DNA from: Gordonia amicalis NBRC 100051 = JCM 11271
GTDB taxonomy: Bacteria > Actinomycetota > Actinomycetes > Mycobacteriales > Mycobacteriaceae
Length of the DNA: 64,000 nt
Assembly (NCBI RefSeq): GCF_000332995.1
Contig: NZ_BANS01000005.1
Location: forward strand, 1 to 64,000
Direction of reading: 5' to 3'
This document shows, one piece after another, positions 8,722 through 17,072 of this stretch (position 1 is its first letter; each line of letters starts with the position of its first letter). The notes under the pieces were generated by a model. The model saw only the letters and a list, made by a program, of their open reading frames with translations. It did no database searches and was not told the DNA's origin. Both the position numbers and the translations under genes were made by a program.

Positions 8722-10647
8722 GTGGCAGGCCGAATTCCCGATCGTGACATCACGGCGATCCGTGAGCAGACGAGGATCGAGGACATCGTCGGCGACTACG
8801 TCGCACTGCGGCGAGCAGGTGCCGACAGCCTCAAGGGTCTGTGCCCGTTCCACGACGAGAAGTCGCCGTCGTTCCACGTTCGTCCCAACCACGGCCACTT
8901 CCATTGTTTCGGCTGCGGGGAGGGCGGCGACGTCTACAGCTTCCTGCAGAAGCAGGAGCACATCAGTTTCGTCGAGGCCGTGGAGCAGCTCGCCGACCGG
9001 CTCGGCTACCAGATCAACTACGAGGGCGGCGGCACCGCGATCAAGCGGGACCGTGGTACGCGTGCCCGGCTCGTCGCCGCCAACGCCGCCGCCGCGAAGT
9101 TCTACCAGGCCGCACTGCAGACCCCCGAGGCGCAGGCGGCGCGGGACTATCTGTCCGAGCGGGATTTCGACGCCGCGGCCGCCATCCAGTTCGGGTGCGG
9201 CTATGCGCCCGCCGGCTGGGACACGATGACCAAGGCGTTGTTGTCGCAGGGCTTCGAGTTCAGCGAACTCGAGGCGGCCGGTCTCTCCAAACAGGGCCGC
9301 AAGGGACCGATCGACCGATTCCATCGGCGACTGCTCTGGCCGATCCGCAATCTCGGCGGGGACATCATCGGCTTCGGCGCTCGCAAGCTGTTCGACGACG
9401 ACAACCTCGGCAAGTACATGAACACGCCGGAGACCATGCTGTACAAGAAGTCTCAGGTCTTGTTCGGTCTCGACCACGCGAAGAAGAGCATCGCCAAGGG
9501 GCATCAGGTGGTCGTGGTCGAGGGTTACACCGATGTCATGGCGATGCATCTCGCCGGCGTCACCACCGCCGTTGCCTCGTGTGGCACCGCCTTCGGGGAG
9601 GTTCACCTCGCGCTGATCCGGCGCCTGATGATGGACGACTCGTACTTCCGCGGTGAGGTCATCTACACCTTCGACGGCGACGACGCAGGAAAGGCCGCCG
9701 CGCTCAAGGCTTTCGAGGGAGAGCAGTCCATCTCGGGTCAGACCTTCGTGGCGATCGCACCGGAGGGCATGGACCCGTGCGAGCTCCGTCAGGCCAGGGG
9801 AGACGCCGCGGTGCGCGACCTCATCGCCCGCCGGGTGCCGATGTTCGAGTTCGCGATCAAGACGCTGCTGACCGAACACGACCTCGACACCGCCGAGGGT
9901 CGCGTGCACGCCCTGCGTGACACGGTCCCGGTGGTCGCCCGCATCAAGGACGTCGCGCTGCGCGACGAATACGCCCGCCAGCTCGCCGGCTGGGTCGGCT
10001 GGGAAGAAGTGAGCCAGGTCCTCGGTCGGGTGCGCGAAGAAGGCGCAAAGATCCGGAAGGCCAAGGGCGGCGCCGATTCCGGGCGAGGCGGTCGACGCGG
10101 TGCTCCCGCGCGCAACCGGCCGGAAGCGGAGACGGCACCGACGTCCGCACGCCCCCAGCCCAACGACCCGCGGCTGTGGCCCCAGCGTGAAGCCCTCAAG
10201 GCCGCGCTGCAGTACCCGGCGATTGCTGGGACCGTCTTCGACTCGCTACCCGTCGAATGCTTCGACGAGCCTGCGTATGCCATTGTGCGACAGGCGATGA
10301 TCAGCATCGGCGGCACGTCGTCGGGTCTGGGCGGGGCCGCCTGGGTCGACTCCGTGCGCAACGCCGTCGACGACCCGGTCATCGACCCGCTGGTCACCGA
10401 GCTCGCCGTCGAGTCGATGCCCGTCGACGAGGACAACATCGCCCGCTACATCACGAGCGTCCTCGCTCGACTGCAGGAAGTGTGGGTCGGTTCGCAGATC
10501 GCCGACATCAAGTCACGACTGCGTCGGATGGCACCCAGCGACGACCCGGACGGTTACAACGCCGTCTTCGGCGACCTCGTGGCCCTGGAGGCCTATCGCC
10601 GTAGCCTGCTGGAGCAGGCCCTCGACCCGACCGTCGACGTCGGCTGA
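8722..10647 (+). CDS. dnaG: DNA primase DnaG
   Basis: Makes RNA primers at the replication fork with DnaB. The 641-aa protein starts at GTG 8722 (AGRIPDRDITAIREQTRIED is the usual opening). The N-terminal CHC2 zinc domain shows CPFHDEKSPSFHV and FHCFGCGEGG at residues 34-65. The TOPRIM core has VVVEGYTDVMAMH (Glu near 261) and FDGDDAGKAAA near 315. A low-complexity linker around residues 435-480 leads to the C-terminal DnaB-interaction region. TACACT at 8710-8715 just upstream could be a -10 element, which would give dnaG its own promoter beyond the repeat array. Confidence 0.97.
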   Translation: MAGRIPDRDITAIREQTRIEDIVGDYVALRRAGADSLKGLCPFHDEKSPSFHVRPNHGHFHCFGCGEGGDVYSFLQKQEHISFVEAVEQLADRLGYQINYEGGGTAIKRDRGTRARLVAANAAAAKFYQAALQTPEAQAARDYLSERDFDAAAAIQFGCGYAPAGWDTMTKALLSQGFEFSELEAAGLSKQGRKGPIDRFHRRLLWPIRNLGGDIIGFGARKLFDDDNLGKYMNTPETMLYKKSQVLFGLDHAKKSIAKGHQVVVVEGYTDVMAMHLAGVTTAVASCGTAFGEVHLALIRRLMMDDSYFRGEVIYTFDGDDAGKAAALKAFEGEQSISGQTFVAIAPEGMDPCELRQARGDAAVRDLIARRVPMFEFAIKTLLTEHDLDTAEGRVHALRDTVPVVARIKDVALRDEYARQLAGWVGWEEVSQVLGRVREEGAKIRKAKGGADSGRGGRRGAPARNRPEAETAPTSARPQPNDPRLWPQREALKAALQYPAIAGTVFDSLPVECFDEPAYAIVRQAMISIGGTSSGLGGAAWVDSVRNAVDDPVIDPLVTELAVESMPVDEDNIARYITSVLARLQEVWVGSQIADIKSRLRRMAPSDDPDGYNAVFGDLVALEAYRRSLLEQALDPTVDVG

Positions 10648-10737
10648 GTCGCTCTCGGCAAAGGCCTTCCGCCGGGCGCGATGAGTCGGAACGGTTCAGG
10701 CGGTCTGTACATCGACCACGTCTGAACGGAGAACACC

Positions 10738-10954
10738 ATGGCGACCACCATCTATTCGGCGACCGCGTCCCTCGACGGGTTCATCGCAGGTCCCGGCGGA
10801 GACATGTCCTGGCTGACGCGACGAGGTCCTCGTCTTCCACGTCCCGGTCTTCCTGGGCGACGGGGTCCGGATCTTCGATCGTCCCGGTGGCGGCGAGGTG
10901 CGGCTGACGCGGATTCCGGGCGAGACCGAGTTCTGGTGCCGGGTCGAGAGGTGA
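10738..10954 (+). pseudogene. Remnant of a dihydrofolate-reductase-like (RibD C-domain) gene
   Basis: The start ATG at 10738 has a good ribosome site (ACGGAGAACACC) and encodes ATTIYSATASLDGFIAGPGG followed by DMSWL, the usual beginning of RibD_C reductases. From about 10820 a different frame encodes DEVLVFHVPVFLGDGVRIFD and on to ETEFWCRVER before TGA 10952-10954, which is the usual end of the same family. About 100 central codons are missing and the two ends are joined out of frame, so the gene is inactive by internal deletion. The first frame stays open to 10995, but its residues after the junction are Arg/Pro noise. Confidence 0.75.
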
Positions 10955-10991
10955 GCGGGGCCGGGTGTCGCGCGTGTGAGAGCCTGAATCC

Positions 10992-11795
10992 ATGACGATG
11001 GTGTCGATCGGCGATCTCACAGTGAACTACTCGGAACAGGGGAGCGACGAATCAATCTCGGCGCCAATCGTTCTGGTGCACGGACTGGGTGAAGACGGTC
11101 GGAGTTGGGCGCACACGCAGCGCGACCTCGCCGACCGGCACACCTTCGCCGTCGACCTGCGCGGCCACGGCTCGACGACGGTCGGGGAGGCCGAGGGGAC
11201 CCTGGAGCAGCTCGGCCGGGATCTCGTCGGGTTCCTCGAGGCCGTGACCGGGCCGGCCGTCGTCGTCGGCTTCTCCGCCGGTGGGACGATCGTCCTCTGG
11301 GCGGCTGCCGAGCGGCCGGATCTGGTGAGCCGGGCGATCGTGCTCGGTACGTCGTCGGTGGTGGGGCGAGCCGCGGCCGAGTTCTACACGCATCGCGCCG
11401 GTCAGGCCGCCGACACCTCGAGCGACGAGTTCCGGGCGGCGATGCGCGACGACACCGTCTCCGGGCTGGTGTCCGCCCATGATCGTGTCGACGAGATCGC
11501 GGCCAGGAGACTCGAGGCGATCGGGGAGGGTGCCGGCTATGCCAACGCTGCACGCGCGATGGCCCGGGTGCGCGAGCAGCCGCTGACCCCACGGCTTTCC
11601 GAGATCCGTCAGCACGTCGATGTGATCGCCGCGCAGGGCGACACACTCTGCCCGGAGAAGGCCGCTCGCATGATCGTCGACGGTCTGACGGACGTGACCT
11701 ACCGCGTGATCCCGGACGCCGGGCACCTGATGAACGTCGACAACCCCTCCGCGGTGACGGCCGCGCTGCGGGAGGCGATCGCGGGCGACGACTGA
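10992..11795 (+). CDS. Alpha/beta hydrolase
   Basis: A 267-aa soluble hydrolase. The oxyanion region is VLVHGLGEDG near residue 30, the nucleophile elbow is VVGFSAGGT with Ser near 97, and the catalytic His is in DAGHLMNVDNP near residue 248; the acid is probably in the IAAQGDTLCP segment. The substrate cannot be named: such proteins include esterases, lactonases and haloperoxidase-like enzymes. ATGs at 10992 and 10998 are both possible starts. It follows the reductase remnant and precedes a tRNA on the other strand, with no clear operon partner. Confidence 0.85.
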   Translation: MTMVSIGDLTVNYSEQGSDESISAPIVLVHGLGEDGRSWAHTQRDLADRHTFAVDLRGHGSTTVGEAEGTLEQLGRDLVGFLEAVTGPAVVVGFSAGGTIVLWAAAERPDLVSRAIVLGTSSVVGRAAAEFYTHRAGQAADTSSDEFRAAMRDDTVSGLVSAHDRVDEIAARRLEAIGEGAGYANAARAMARVREQPLTPRLSEIRQHVDVIAAQGDTLCPEKAARMIVDGLTDVTYRVIPDAGHLMNVDNPSAVTAALREAIAGDD

Positions 11796-11809
11796 TCGTC
11801 GCCGAATGG

Positions 11810-11883
11810 TGGGGAGTGCGGGACTTGAACCCGCGACCAATCGATTATGAGTCGACGGCTCTAACCAACTGAGCTAACTCCCC
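11810..11883 (-). tRNA. tRNA-Met (anticodon CAU)
   Basis: The minus-strand cloverleaf begins GGGGAGTTAGCTCAGTTGGT, with anticodon loop CTCATAA and the usual GTTCAAGTC T-arm. The acceptor stem pairs GGGGAGT with ACTCCCC, the discriminator is A, and CCA is encoded at 11807-11809. It lacks initiator features (no GGG/CCC anticodon stem). CAU could also be the isoleucine-2 tRNA after lysidine modification; elongator Met is preferred because a Met tRNA lies near dnaG in mycobacteria as I recall. Confidence 0.9.
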
Positions 11884-11958
11884 GTACGGGCACCCGGCCC
11901 GCGGGAGGAGATTACCGCACTGTGCTTCGGTGGCTGCAGCCAACTGTCATGGAAAACG

Positions 11959-11973
11959 GTCGACAGTCGACGG
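11959..11973. promoter_or_regulatory. Candidate GntR operator upstream of the gntR gene
   Basis: GTCGACAGTCGACGG here differs by one base from GTCGACAATCGACGG at 12765-12779, before the amidase. A possible -10 hexamer TACACT lies at 11977-11982, right next to the site. The recurrence ahead of both the regulator and its presumed targets suggests autoregulation, though GTCGAC is a common word at this GC content. Confidence 0.4.
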
Positions 11974-12020
11974 CGCTACACTAGCGCAAAATCGGACACG
12001 GCGGACGGGAGGGTGCGCGG

Positions 12021-12716
12021 ATGACGGTCGGGGAGGCGTCTCACGGTGGCGGTGAGCTGCCGGAGAGTCTTGTCGACGTGGCCGGCCGCCGTATCCGGGA
12101 CGCCATTTTGAGTGGTGCTCTCGCGCCGGGTGCGAAGATCGTCGAAGAGACGTTGTGTGCCGATCTCGGGATCAGCCGGGCACCGGTACGTGAGGCGTTG
12201 CGGCTGCTCGCCCAGCAGGGGCTCGTCGAACACCAGCCACGTCGTGGGGTCCGGGTCGCGGAGTGGTCGCCCCGGGACATCCTGCAGCTGTTCGAGCTGC
12301 GCCAGGTGCTCGAACGGTATGCCGTCGAGGCCGCCCTGCCGTTGACCGATCCGGCATCGCAGCTCGCGCCTGTTCGTGCGGCGATCGATGCGATGCGCCG
12401 TGCCACAGACGATCTCGCGCGCGATGACGCGCACCGTCGATTCCATGCCGCCGTCGTCGGACTGGCCGGGAATCGACAGCTCGACATCACCCTCGAACCG
12501 ATCCTGCTGAAGTTACAGCTGCCGATGGCGGTCAACCTGCGAACCGAGACCGCCGACCACCACGGCCCCGACGACGGGTTCCACCGGCACCAGGCGATCC
12601 TCGACGCACTCGAACGCAATGACGCCGCGGCGGCGATCGCGGCCCTCCACGATCACGGCCACCTCCACTACCTGGACCTGGTTTCGGCCACAGCCGGGGA
12701 CGAACAGCCGCGCTGA
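12021..12716 (+). CDS. GntR-family regulator, FCD (FadR) subfamily
   Basis: A 231-aa ligand-responsive regulator. The N-terminal winged helix (residues 15-80) contains the GntR signature KIVEETLCADLGISRAPVRE. The C-terminal FCD domain (about 90-220) has the His-rich ligand or metal pocket expected of the subfamily (DDAHRRFH, FHRHQAI, HDHGHLHY). ATG 12021 follows GGAGGG by 7 bases. It is 64 bp upstream of, and on the same strand as, the amidase, cysteine hydrolase and permease genes, so it is their likely local regulator; the inducer is unknown. Confidence 0.9.
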   Translation: MTVGEASHGGGELPESLVDVAGRRIRDAILSGALAPGAKIVEETLCADLGISRAPVREALRLLAQQGLVEHQPRRGVRVAEWSPRDILQLFELRQVLERYAVEAALPLTDPASQLAPVRAAIDAMRRATDDLARDDAHRRFHAAVVGLAGNRQLDITLEPILLKLQLPMAVNLRTETADHHGPDDGFHRHQAILDALERNDAAAAIAALHDHGHLHYLDLVSATAGDEQPR

Positions 12717-12764
12717 CCAGCTAACACAATCGACACACAGCCGTTCCGCAGGCGCCATGATTCT

Positions 12765-12779
12765 GTCGACAATCGACGG
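12765..12779. promoter_or_regulatory. Candidate GntR operator upstream of the amidase gene
   Basis: GTCGACAATCGACGG, 14 of 15 bases the same as the site in front of gntR. It touches the amidase start at 12781, so a bound repressor would block initiation. If translation really starts at the in-frame ATG 12757, the site would be inside the coding region and the case weaker. Confidence 0.4.
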
Positions 12780-12780
12780 T

Positions 12781-14202
12781 ATGACTCTTTTGGGCGGGCC
12801 CACCACCGGTCCCACGGTTGCCGAGATCCTCGACTCGCACCTACACGGGAGCGGATCCCCGACGCGGACCGCACGCATGGTCCTCGACGCCATCGAGGCG
12901 CGGGGTGACGACGGGACCTGGCTGTCGACCGTGCCGCGCGACGAGGTGCTCGCCGCGGCGGCGGAACTCGAGAGTCGTCCCGACGCACGCGACCTCCCGC
13001 TCTACGGCGTGCCGTTCGGCGTCAAGGACTCCATCGACGTGGCCGGCGTCCCGACGACTCTCTCCTGCCCCGGGTACGCGTACGTCCCCGACACGACCGC
13101 GCCTGTCGTACAGCGCCTGCTCGACGCCGGCGCGCTGTTCATCGGGAAGACCAATCTGGACCAGTTCGCCACCGGCCTGAACGGCACGCGGACCCCGTCC
13201 ACGATGCCGCGCGGGGTCTACGGCAACGAGATGATCTCCGGCGGTTCGAGTTCCGGCTCAGCCCTCGCGGTGGCACACGGCGACGTCCCCTTCGCCGTCG
13301 CCACTGACACCGCCGGATCGGGGCGGGTGCCTGCTGCACTCAATGGCATCGTCGGATACAAACCGTCGCGCGGTCTGATCAGCACGGTGGGGCTGGTCCC
13401 GGCCTGCAAGTCCCTCGACTGCATCACGGCGATGACCGCGACCGTCGACGACATGGATCGTGTCATGAGCGTGATGATGGGCCGCGACGACGCTGATCCG
13501 TGGTCCCGCGACCGCGGACCCGGATTCGACGGCTCGACGATCACGGTCGGCCTCCCGCCGGTCGAGGAATTGGAGTTCTTCGGCGACGACGCCATGCGCG
13601 AGGCGCACCTCGCATTCCGAAACCGTCTGGCACATCTGGCCTTACCGGGTGGCGTCGAGATCGTCGACGTCTCCTTGTCGCCGTTCCTGGCAGCCGGGGA
13701 ACTCCTGTACGCGGGACCGTGGGTCGCGGAGCGACTGGTCGTCTTCGGGGACTTCCTCACCGAGAAGCCCGACGAGATCCATCCCGTGGTCCGCGACATC
13801 CTCCGCAGCGGCGAGAAGTACACGGCCGTAGACGCTTTCGCTGCATTGCAGCGATTGCAGGAGCTGCGGTCCGAGGTCGGTCGGGTGTGGGAGGGAATCG
13901 ATGTCCTCGTGGTACCGACGATCGGGCGGACGTTCACCGTCGAGGAGGTCCTGGCGCAACCGATCGCGACCAACACGATGCTCGGTCATTACACGCATTT
14001 CGGAAATCTCCTCGACCTCACCGGGATCGCCGTTCCGCAAGGTGTGACATCCGACGGTCGGCCCCACAGCGCGATGCTTCTCGGGGCCGCACTCACCGAC
14101 GACACCGTGCTCCAGTTGGCGGCCGCTCTGCTCGACGAACCGCGCGACCGGTCGTCGTCGGCCGGTGAGGTCCGCACCTCGACCACGCTTCCCGCGTCCT
14201 GA
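12781..14202 (+). CDS. Amidase-signature enzyme, allophanate hydrolase type (AtzF-like)
   Basis: Probably hydrolyses allophanate (urea-1-carboxylate) to ammonia and CO2. The 473-aa protein has the amidase Ser-cisSer-Lys triad: Lys82 in GVPFGVKDSID, the GGSSSGSA segment (residues 154-161), and Ser180 in TDTAGSGRVPAALNGIVGYK. This TDTAGSGRVPA form, with Ala-Gly-Ser in place of the general amidase Gly-Gly-Ser-Ile-Arg, is typical of allophanate hydrolases such as AtzF. The separate C-terminal domain of full-length AtzF is absent. An in-frame ATG at 12757 is an alternative start; neither has a strong ribosome site. The next gene encodes a biuret-hydrolase-type enzyme, whose product would be its substrate. 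Confidence 0.82.
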   Translation: MTLLGGPTTGPTVAEILDSHLHGSGSPTRTARMVLDAIEARGDDGTWLSTVPRDEVLAAAAELESRPDARDLPLYGVPFGVKDSIDVAGVPTTLSCPGYAYVPDTTAPVVQRLLDAGALFIGKTNLDQFATGLNGTRTPSTMPRGVYGNEMISGGSSSGSALAVAHGDVPFAVATDTAGSGRVPAALNGIVGYKPSRGLISTVGLVPACKSLDCITAMTATVDDMDRVMSVMMGRDDADPWSRDRGPGFDGSTITVGLPPVEELEFFGDDAMREAHLAFRNRLAHLALPGGVEIVDVSLSPFLAAGELLYAGPWVAERLVVFGDFLTEKPDEIHPVVRDILRSGEKYTAVDAFAALQRLQELRSEVGRVWEGIDVLVVPTIGRTFTVEEVLAQPIATNTMLGHYTHFGNLLDLTGIAVPQGVTSDGRPHSAMLLGAALTDDTVLQLAAALLDEPRDRSSSAGEVRTSTTLPAS

Positions 14203-14235
14203 AACCCGCGAACACCCACCTCGGAAGGCCATTCG

Positions 14236-14934
14236 ATGCCCACGACCGTCATCCTCGACGCGCTGCCCGGTCCGATCGAACTCGACCTGGACCAGACCGC
14301 GCTGATCATCATCGACATGCAGCGGGACTTCCTGTTGCCGGGCGGTTTCGGCGAAACCCTCGGCAACGACGTCTCGCAACTGCAGCGCGTCGTCGAACCC
14401 CTCGCTGCTCTGCTCGACGCCGCGCGGGCGGTCGGGATGCTCGTCATCCACACCCGGGAGGGGCATCTGCCAGACCTGTCGGATTGCCCGCCGGCCAAGC
14501 TCAACCGCGGCCAACCGTCGAAGCGGATCGGCGACCCGGGGGCGTTCGGGCGCATCCTGATCCGCGGTGAGTACGGGCACGACATCATCGACGAACTCGC
14601 CCCGCTCGACACCGAGGTCGTCATCGACAAGCCCGGCAAGGGGGCGTTCTATGCGACCGAACTGTCGAAGGTGCTGGCCGACAACGAGATCACGCAACTA
14701 CTGGTGACCGGCGTGACCACCGAGGTGTGCGTCCACACCACCACGCGTGAGGCCAACGACCGAGGTTTCGAGTGCGTCGTCGTATCCGATTGTGTCGGTT
14801 CGTACTTCCCCGATTTCCAGCGCGTCGGCCTGGAGATGATCGCGGCGCAGGGAGGCATCTTCGGCTGGACCGCGCCCGGCACGGCGATCATCCCGCTGCT
14901 GAACGGGCGAGCGCCTGTGGAACCCGCCGTCTGA
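14236..14934 (+). CDS. Isochorismatase-like cysteine hydrolase, probable biuret amidohydrolase
   Basis: Predicted to cleave biuret to allophanate and ammonia. The 232-aa protein has the cysteine-hydrolase triad: Asp27 in IIIDMQRDF, Lys135 in IDKPGKGAF and Cys165 in [11 protein letters not shown]. The family also includes ureidoacrylate, N-carbamoylsarcosine and nicotinamide hydrolases, so the substrate is inferred from neighbours: the allophanate-hydrolase-type amidase ends 33 bp upstream and a permease follows. A ribosome site (CGGAAGG) precedes ATG 14236. The C-terminal segment [14 protein letters not shown] is like biuret- and ureidoacrylate-type members. Confidence 0.8.
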   Translation: MPTTVILDALPGPIELDLDQTALIIIDMQRDFLLPGGFGETLGNDVSQLQRVVEPLAALLDAARAVGMLVIHTREGHLPDLSDCPPAKLNRGQPSKRIGDPGAFGRILIRGEYGHDIIDELAPLDTEVVIDKPGKGAFYATELSKVLADNEITQLLVTGVTTEVCVHTTTREANDRGFECVVVSDCVGSYFPDFQRVGLEMIAAQGGIFGWTAPGTAIIPLLNGRAPVEPAV

Positions 14935-15009
14935 GAACGATCCAACCTACCCAGACGAGACATCGGCGTCTCGTTTTCCCCATCAAACCCCAGCAGTCCG
15001 GAGGAATTC

Positions 15010-16608
15010 ATGAGCGCCACCACCGATCCAGCCCCGACCACCGACCCGCCGTCACCGGCTGCAACCCCGAAGGTCGCGTGGTGGACGCGCGGAGACACCA
15101 ACGCCTTCTTCGGTCTCGGTTTCAACATCCTCGTCAACGTGCTGACGTTGACCGGCTTGATGATCGGCGTGATCGGTCTCAGTCCGGACAACGTCCTCGG
15201 CACCGTGCTGCCCGCGCTGGGCGTCGCGCTGATCCTGGGCAACCTGTACTACACGTTCCTGGCCCGACGCCTCGCCGCGCGGGAGGGACGCGACGATGTG
15301 ACAGCCCTGCCGTACGGGCCGAGTGTCCCGCACATGTTCATCGTGGTGTTCGTCGTGATGTTGCCGGTGTACCTGAACACCAAGGACGCCATCCAGGCGT
15401 GGCAGGCCGGTCTGGCGTGGGCGTTCATGATCGGTGTCATCGTCATGATCGGCGCGTTCGTCGGACCCTATGTGCGCAAACTGACGCCGCGCGCCGCGAT
15501 GCTCGGCACCCTGGCCGGTATCTCGATCACGTTCATCTCGATGCGTCCGGCAGGGCAGATCTGGGAGGCGGCGTGGATCGGTCTGCCGGTGCTGGCGATC
15601 ATCCTCATCGGTTTCTTCACCGATGTGAAGCTGCCCGGCAACGTCCCCGTCGGGCTCGCCGCGCTGCTCGTCGGTACGGCGATCGGTTGGGCAGGCGGGT
15701 TCATGTCGGTACCGGACCTGACCGCGGCGGTGGAAGACATCGCCGTCGGCATTCCGGATCAACGATTCGACCTGTTGTTCAACGGTCTCGGCGATCTCGC
15801 GCCGCTGCTGGGCACCGCGATACCGCTGGGCGTCTACAACTTCACCGAGGCGATGAGCAATGTGGAGAGCGCCGCGGCGGCGGGGGACAACTACAATCTG
15901 CGCAGCGTGCTGCTCGCCGACGGTGCCGGGGCGTGCATCGGTGCGGCGTTCGGGTCGCCCTTCCCGCCGGCCGTGTACATCGGTCATCCGGGCTGGAAGG
16001 ACGCCGGTGGTCGCGCGAGCTACTCGCTGGCCAGTGGAGCAGCGATCGGCCTGCTGTGTTTCCTCGGTCTGTTCGGGGTGCTGAACTACCTGCTGCCGGT
16101 GCCGGCGATCGTGCCGATCCTGCTGTTCATCGGCTTGCTGATCGGGGCACAGGCCTTCCAGGCGGTGCCGCGCCTGCACGCGGTCGCGGTGGTCGCGGCG
16201 CTGCTGCCGAACCTGGCCGAGTGGGGGCGCGGACTCATCGACAACGCGCTCTCGGCGGCGGGGACCACGGTCGACGAGGTGGGCATGGAGGCGATGAACG
16301 GTGCCGGCGTGATCTACGAGGGCCTCAAGACGCTCGGCGAGGGAGCGGTGCTCGTCGGGCTGATCCTCGGCACGATCGTCACGTTCATCCTGGAGAAGAA
16401 GTTCCACTTCGCGGCCATCGCCGCGGCGGTGGGGGCGGTGCTCTCGTTCATCGGCCTCATCCACGCGCCGGAGGTGTCGTGGGCGGCCGCGCCCGAGGTC
16501 TCGCTGGGCTACCTGTTCTTCGGGGCGGTGTGCTTCGCCTACTGGTTCCTGCCCGGTGCGCGGACGCCGGTGGAGGTCGACGAAGCCGACGTCGTCGCCG
16601 GTCACTGA
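15010..16608 (+). CDS. NCS2/xanthine-uracil-type permease, probable uptake protein of the biuret cassette
   Basis: A 532-aa integral membrane protein with about 12-14 hydrophobic segments starting near residue 30, after a Pro/Thr/Ala-rich cytoplasmic N-terminus. Features such as DDVTALPYGPSVPHMF and YNFTEAMSNVESAAAAGDNY resemble the substrate-binding half-helices of nucleobase/ascorbate-type transporters (NCS2/AzgA-like). A strong ribosome site GGAGGAATTC precedes ATG 15010. It is the last gene of the GntR-amidase-hydrolase cassette and ends at a long hairpin. Biuret, a related urea derivative, or an s-triazine or pyrimidine precursor are possible substrates; none is shown by sequence alone. 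Confidence 0.8.
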   Translation: MSATTDPAPTTDPPSPAATPKVAWWTRGDTNAFFGLGFNILVNVLTLTGLMIGVIGLSPDNVLGTVLPALGVALILGNLYYTFLARRLAAREGRDDVTALPYGPSVPHMFIVVFVVMLPVYLNTKDAIQAWQAGLAWAFMIGVIVMIGAFVGPYVRKLTPRAAMLGTLAGISITFISMRPAGQIWEAAWIGLPVLAIILIGFFTDVKLPGNVPVGLAALLVGTAIGWAGGFMSVPDLTAAVEDIAVGIPDQRFDLLFNGLGDLAPLLGTAIPLGVYNFTEAMSNVESAAAAGDNYNLRSVLLADGAGACIGAAFGSPFPPAVYIGHPGWKDAGGRASYSLASGAAIGLLCFLGLFGVLNYLLPVPAIVPILLFIGLLIGAQAFQAVPRLHAVAVVAALLPNLAEWGRGLIDNALSAAGTTVDEVGMEAMNGAGVIYEGLKTLGEGAVLVGLILGTIVTFILEKKFHFAAIAAAVGAVLSFIGLIHAPEVSWAAAPEVSLGYLFFGAVCFAYWFLPGARTPVEVDEADVVAGH

Positions 16609-16621
16609 AGTCGTAGGATCT

Positions 16622-16658
16622 GCGGCAGTTGTGTCCGATGTCCGGACACAACTGCCGC
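16622..16658 (+). terminator. Hairpin terminator after the permease gene
   Basis: A perfect 16-bp stem, GCGGCAGTTGTGTCCG pairing with CGGACACAACTGCCGC, with a 5-base loop, 13 bp after the permease stop. It marks the end of the cassette transcript. Confidence 0.8.
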
Positions 16659-16685
16659 CACGTCGTATGCCGTTGACCTGCCGTT

Positions 16686-16715
16686 TTGTCGTCCGGCAGC
16701 GGCATGCGCTAGAGT
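16686..16715 (+). promoter_or_regulatory. Possible promoter of tRNA-Asn
   Basis: TTGTCG (16686-16691) and TAGAGT (16710-16715) are separated by 18 bp and lie about 50 bp before the tRNA. By-eye assignment. Confidence 0.35.
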
Positions 16716-16766
16716 CTGTCCTCGGTTCAAGTGAAGCGCCCGCGGCGCCGAACGAGGGCCGAGCAA

Positions 16767-16839
16767 TCCCCCATAGCTCAATTGGCAGAGCATTCGACTG
16801 TTAATCGAACGGTTACTGGTTCGAGTCCAGTTGGGGGAG
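16767..16839 (+). tRNA. tRNA-Asn (anticodon GUU)
   Basis: The cloverleaf begins TCCCCCATAGCTCAATTGGC, has anticodon loop CTGTTAA, the T-arm GGTTCGAGTCC and a 7-bp acceptor stem TCCCCCA/TGGGGGA with discriminator G. A full CCA is not encoded. A factor-independent terminator follows 12 bp later. Confidence 0.97.
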
Positions 16840-16850
16840 CAACAACGACA

Positions 16851-16885
16851 GCCCGCCACTTGCGACAGCAGGTGGCGGGCTTCTT
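16851..16885 (+). terminator. Terminator of tRNA-Asn
   Basis: The 9-bp stem GCCCGCCAC / GTGGCGGGC with a 12-base loop is followed by TTCTT. It sits just after the tRNA. Confidence 0.8.
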
Positions 16886-17072
16886 CGTGGGCCCGCAAAA
16901 CCACCCTTTTTCGGCAGAATCACCGCCGCGCGCGTCGGGGTGGAAATGTCGAAAAGGGGTGGGTTTGCCGGGGCTGGCCCGACCTGCCGTCCCACCGATG
17001 AGTTCCGCTGCGGTGGTGAGTCTGTCCTGCATAGATCCCTCATGCCGGACGACGAACAGGAAACGACAAACC

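Noticed and set aside
8078-8747. Open frames through the repeat array that encode Arg/Gly/Pro repeats (RKPGALSRGGY-type peptides) on both strands
   Set aside because: They arise from the GGGGCG repeat with no ribosome site or codon pattern of a gene, and the same peptides appear on both strands because the arms are inverted.
7840-9909. Long minus-strand open frame across dgt, the array and dnaG
   Set aside because: It is antisense to two certain genes; long antisense frames are expected at this GC content. Similar ones opposite aceE, the alcohol dehydrogenase, accD6-kasA and the fadD5-like gene were rejected for the same reason.
16767-16839. tRNA-Asn as integration site of a mobile element bringing in the biuret-type cassette
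   Set aside because: No integrase gene and no direct repeat of the tRNA 3' end were found in the window.
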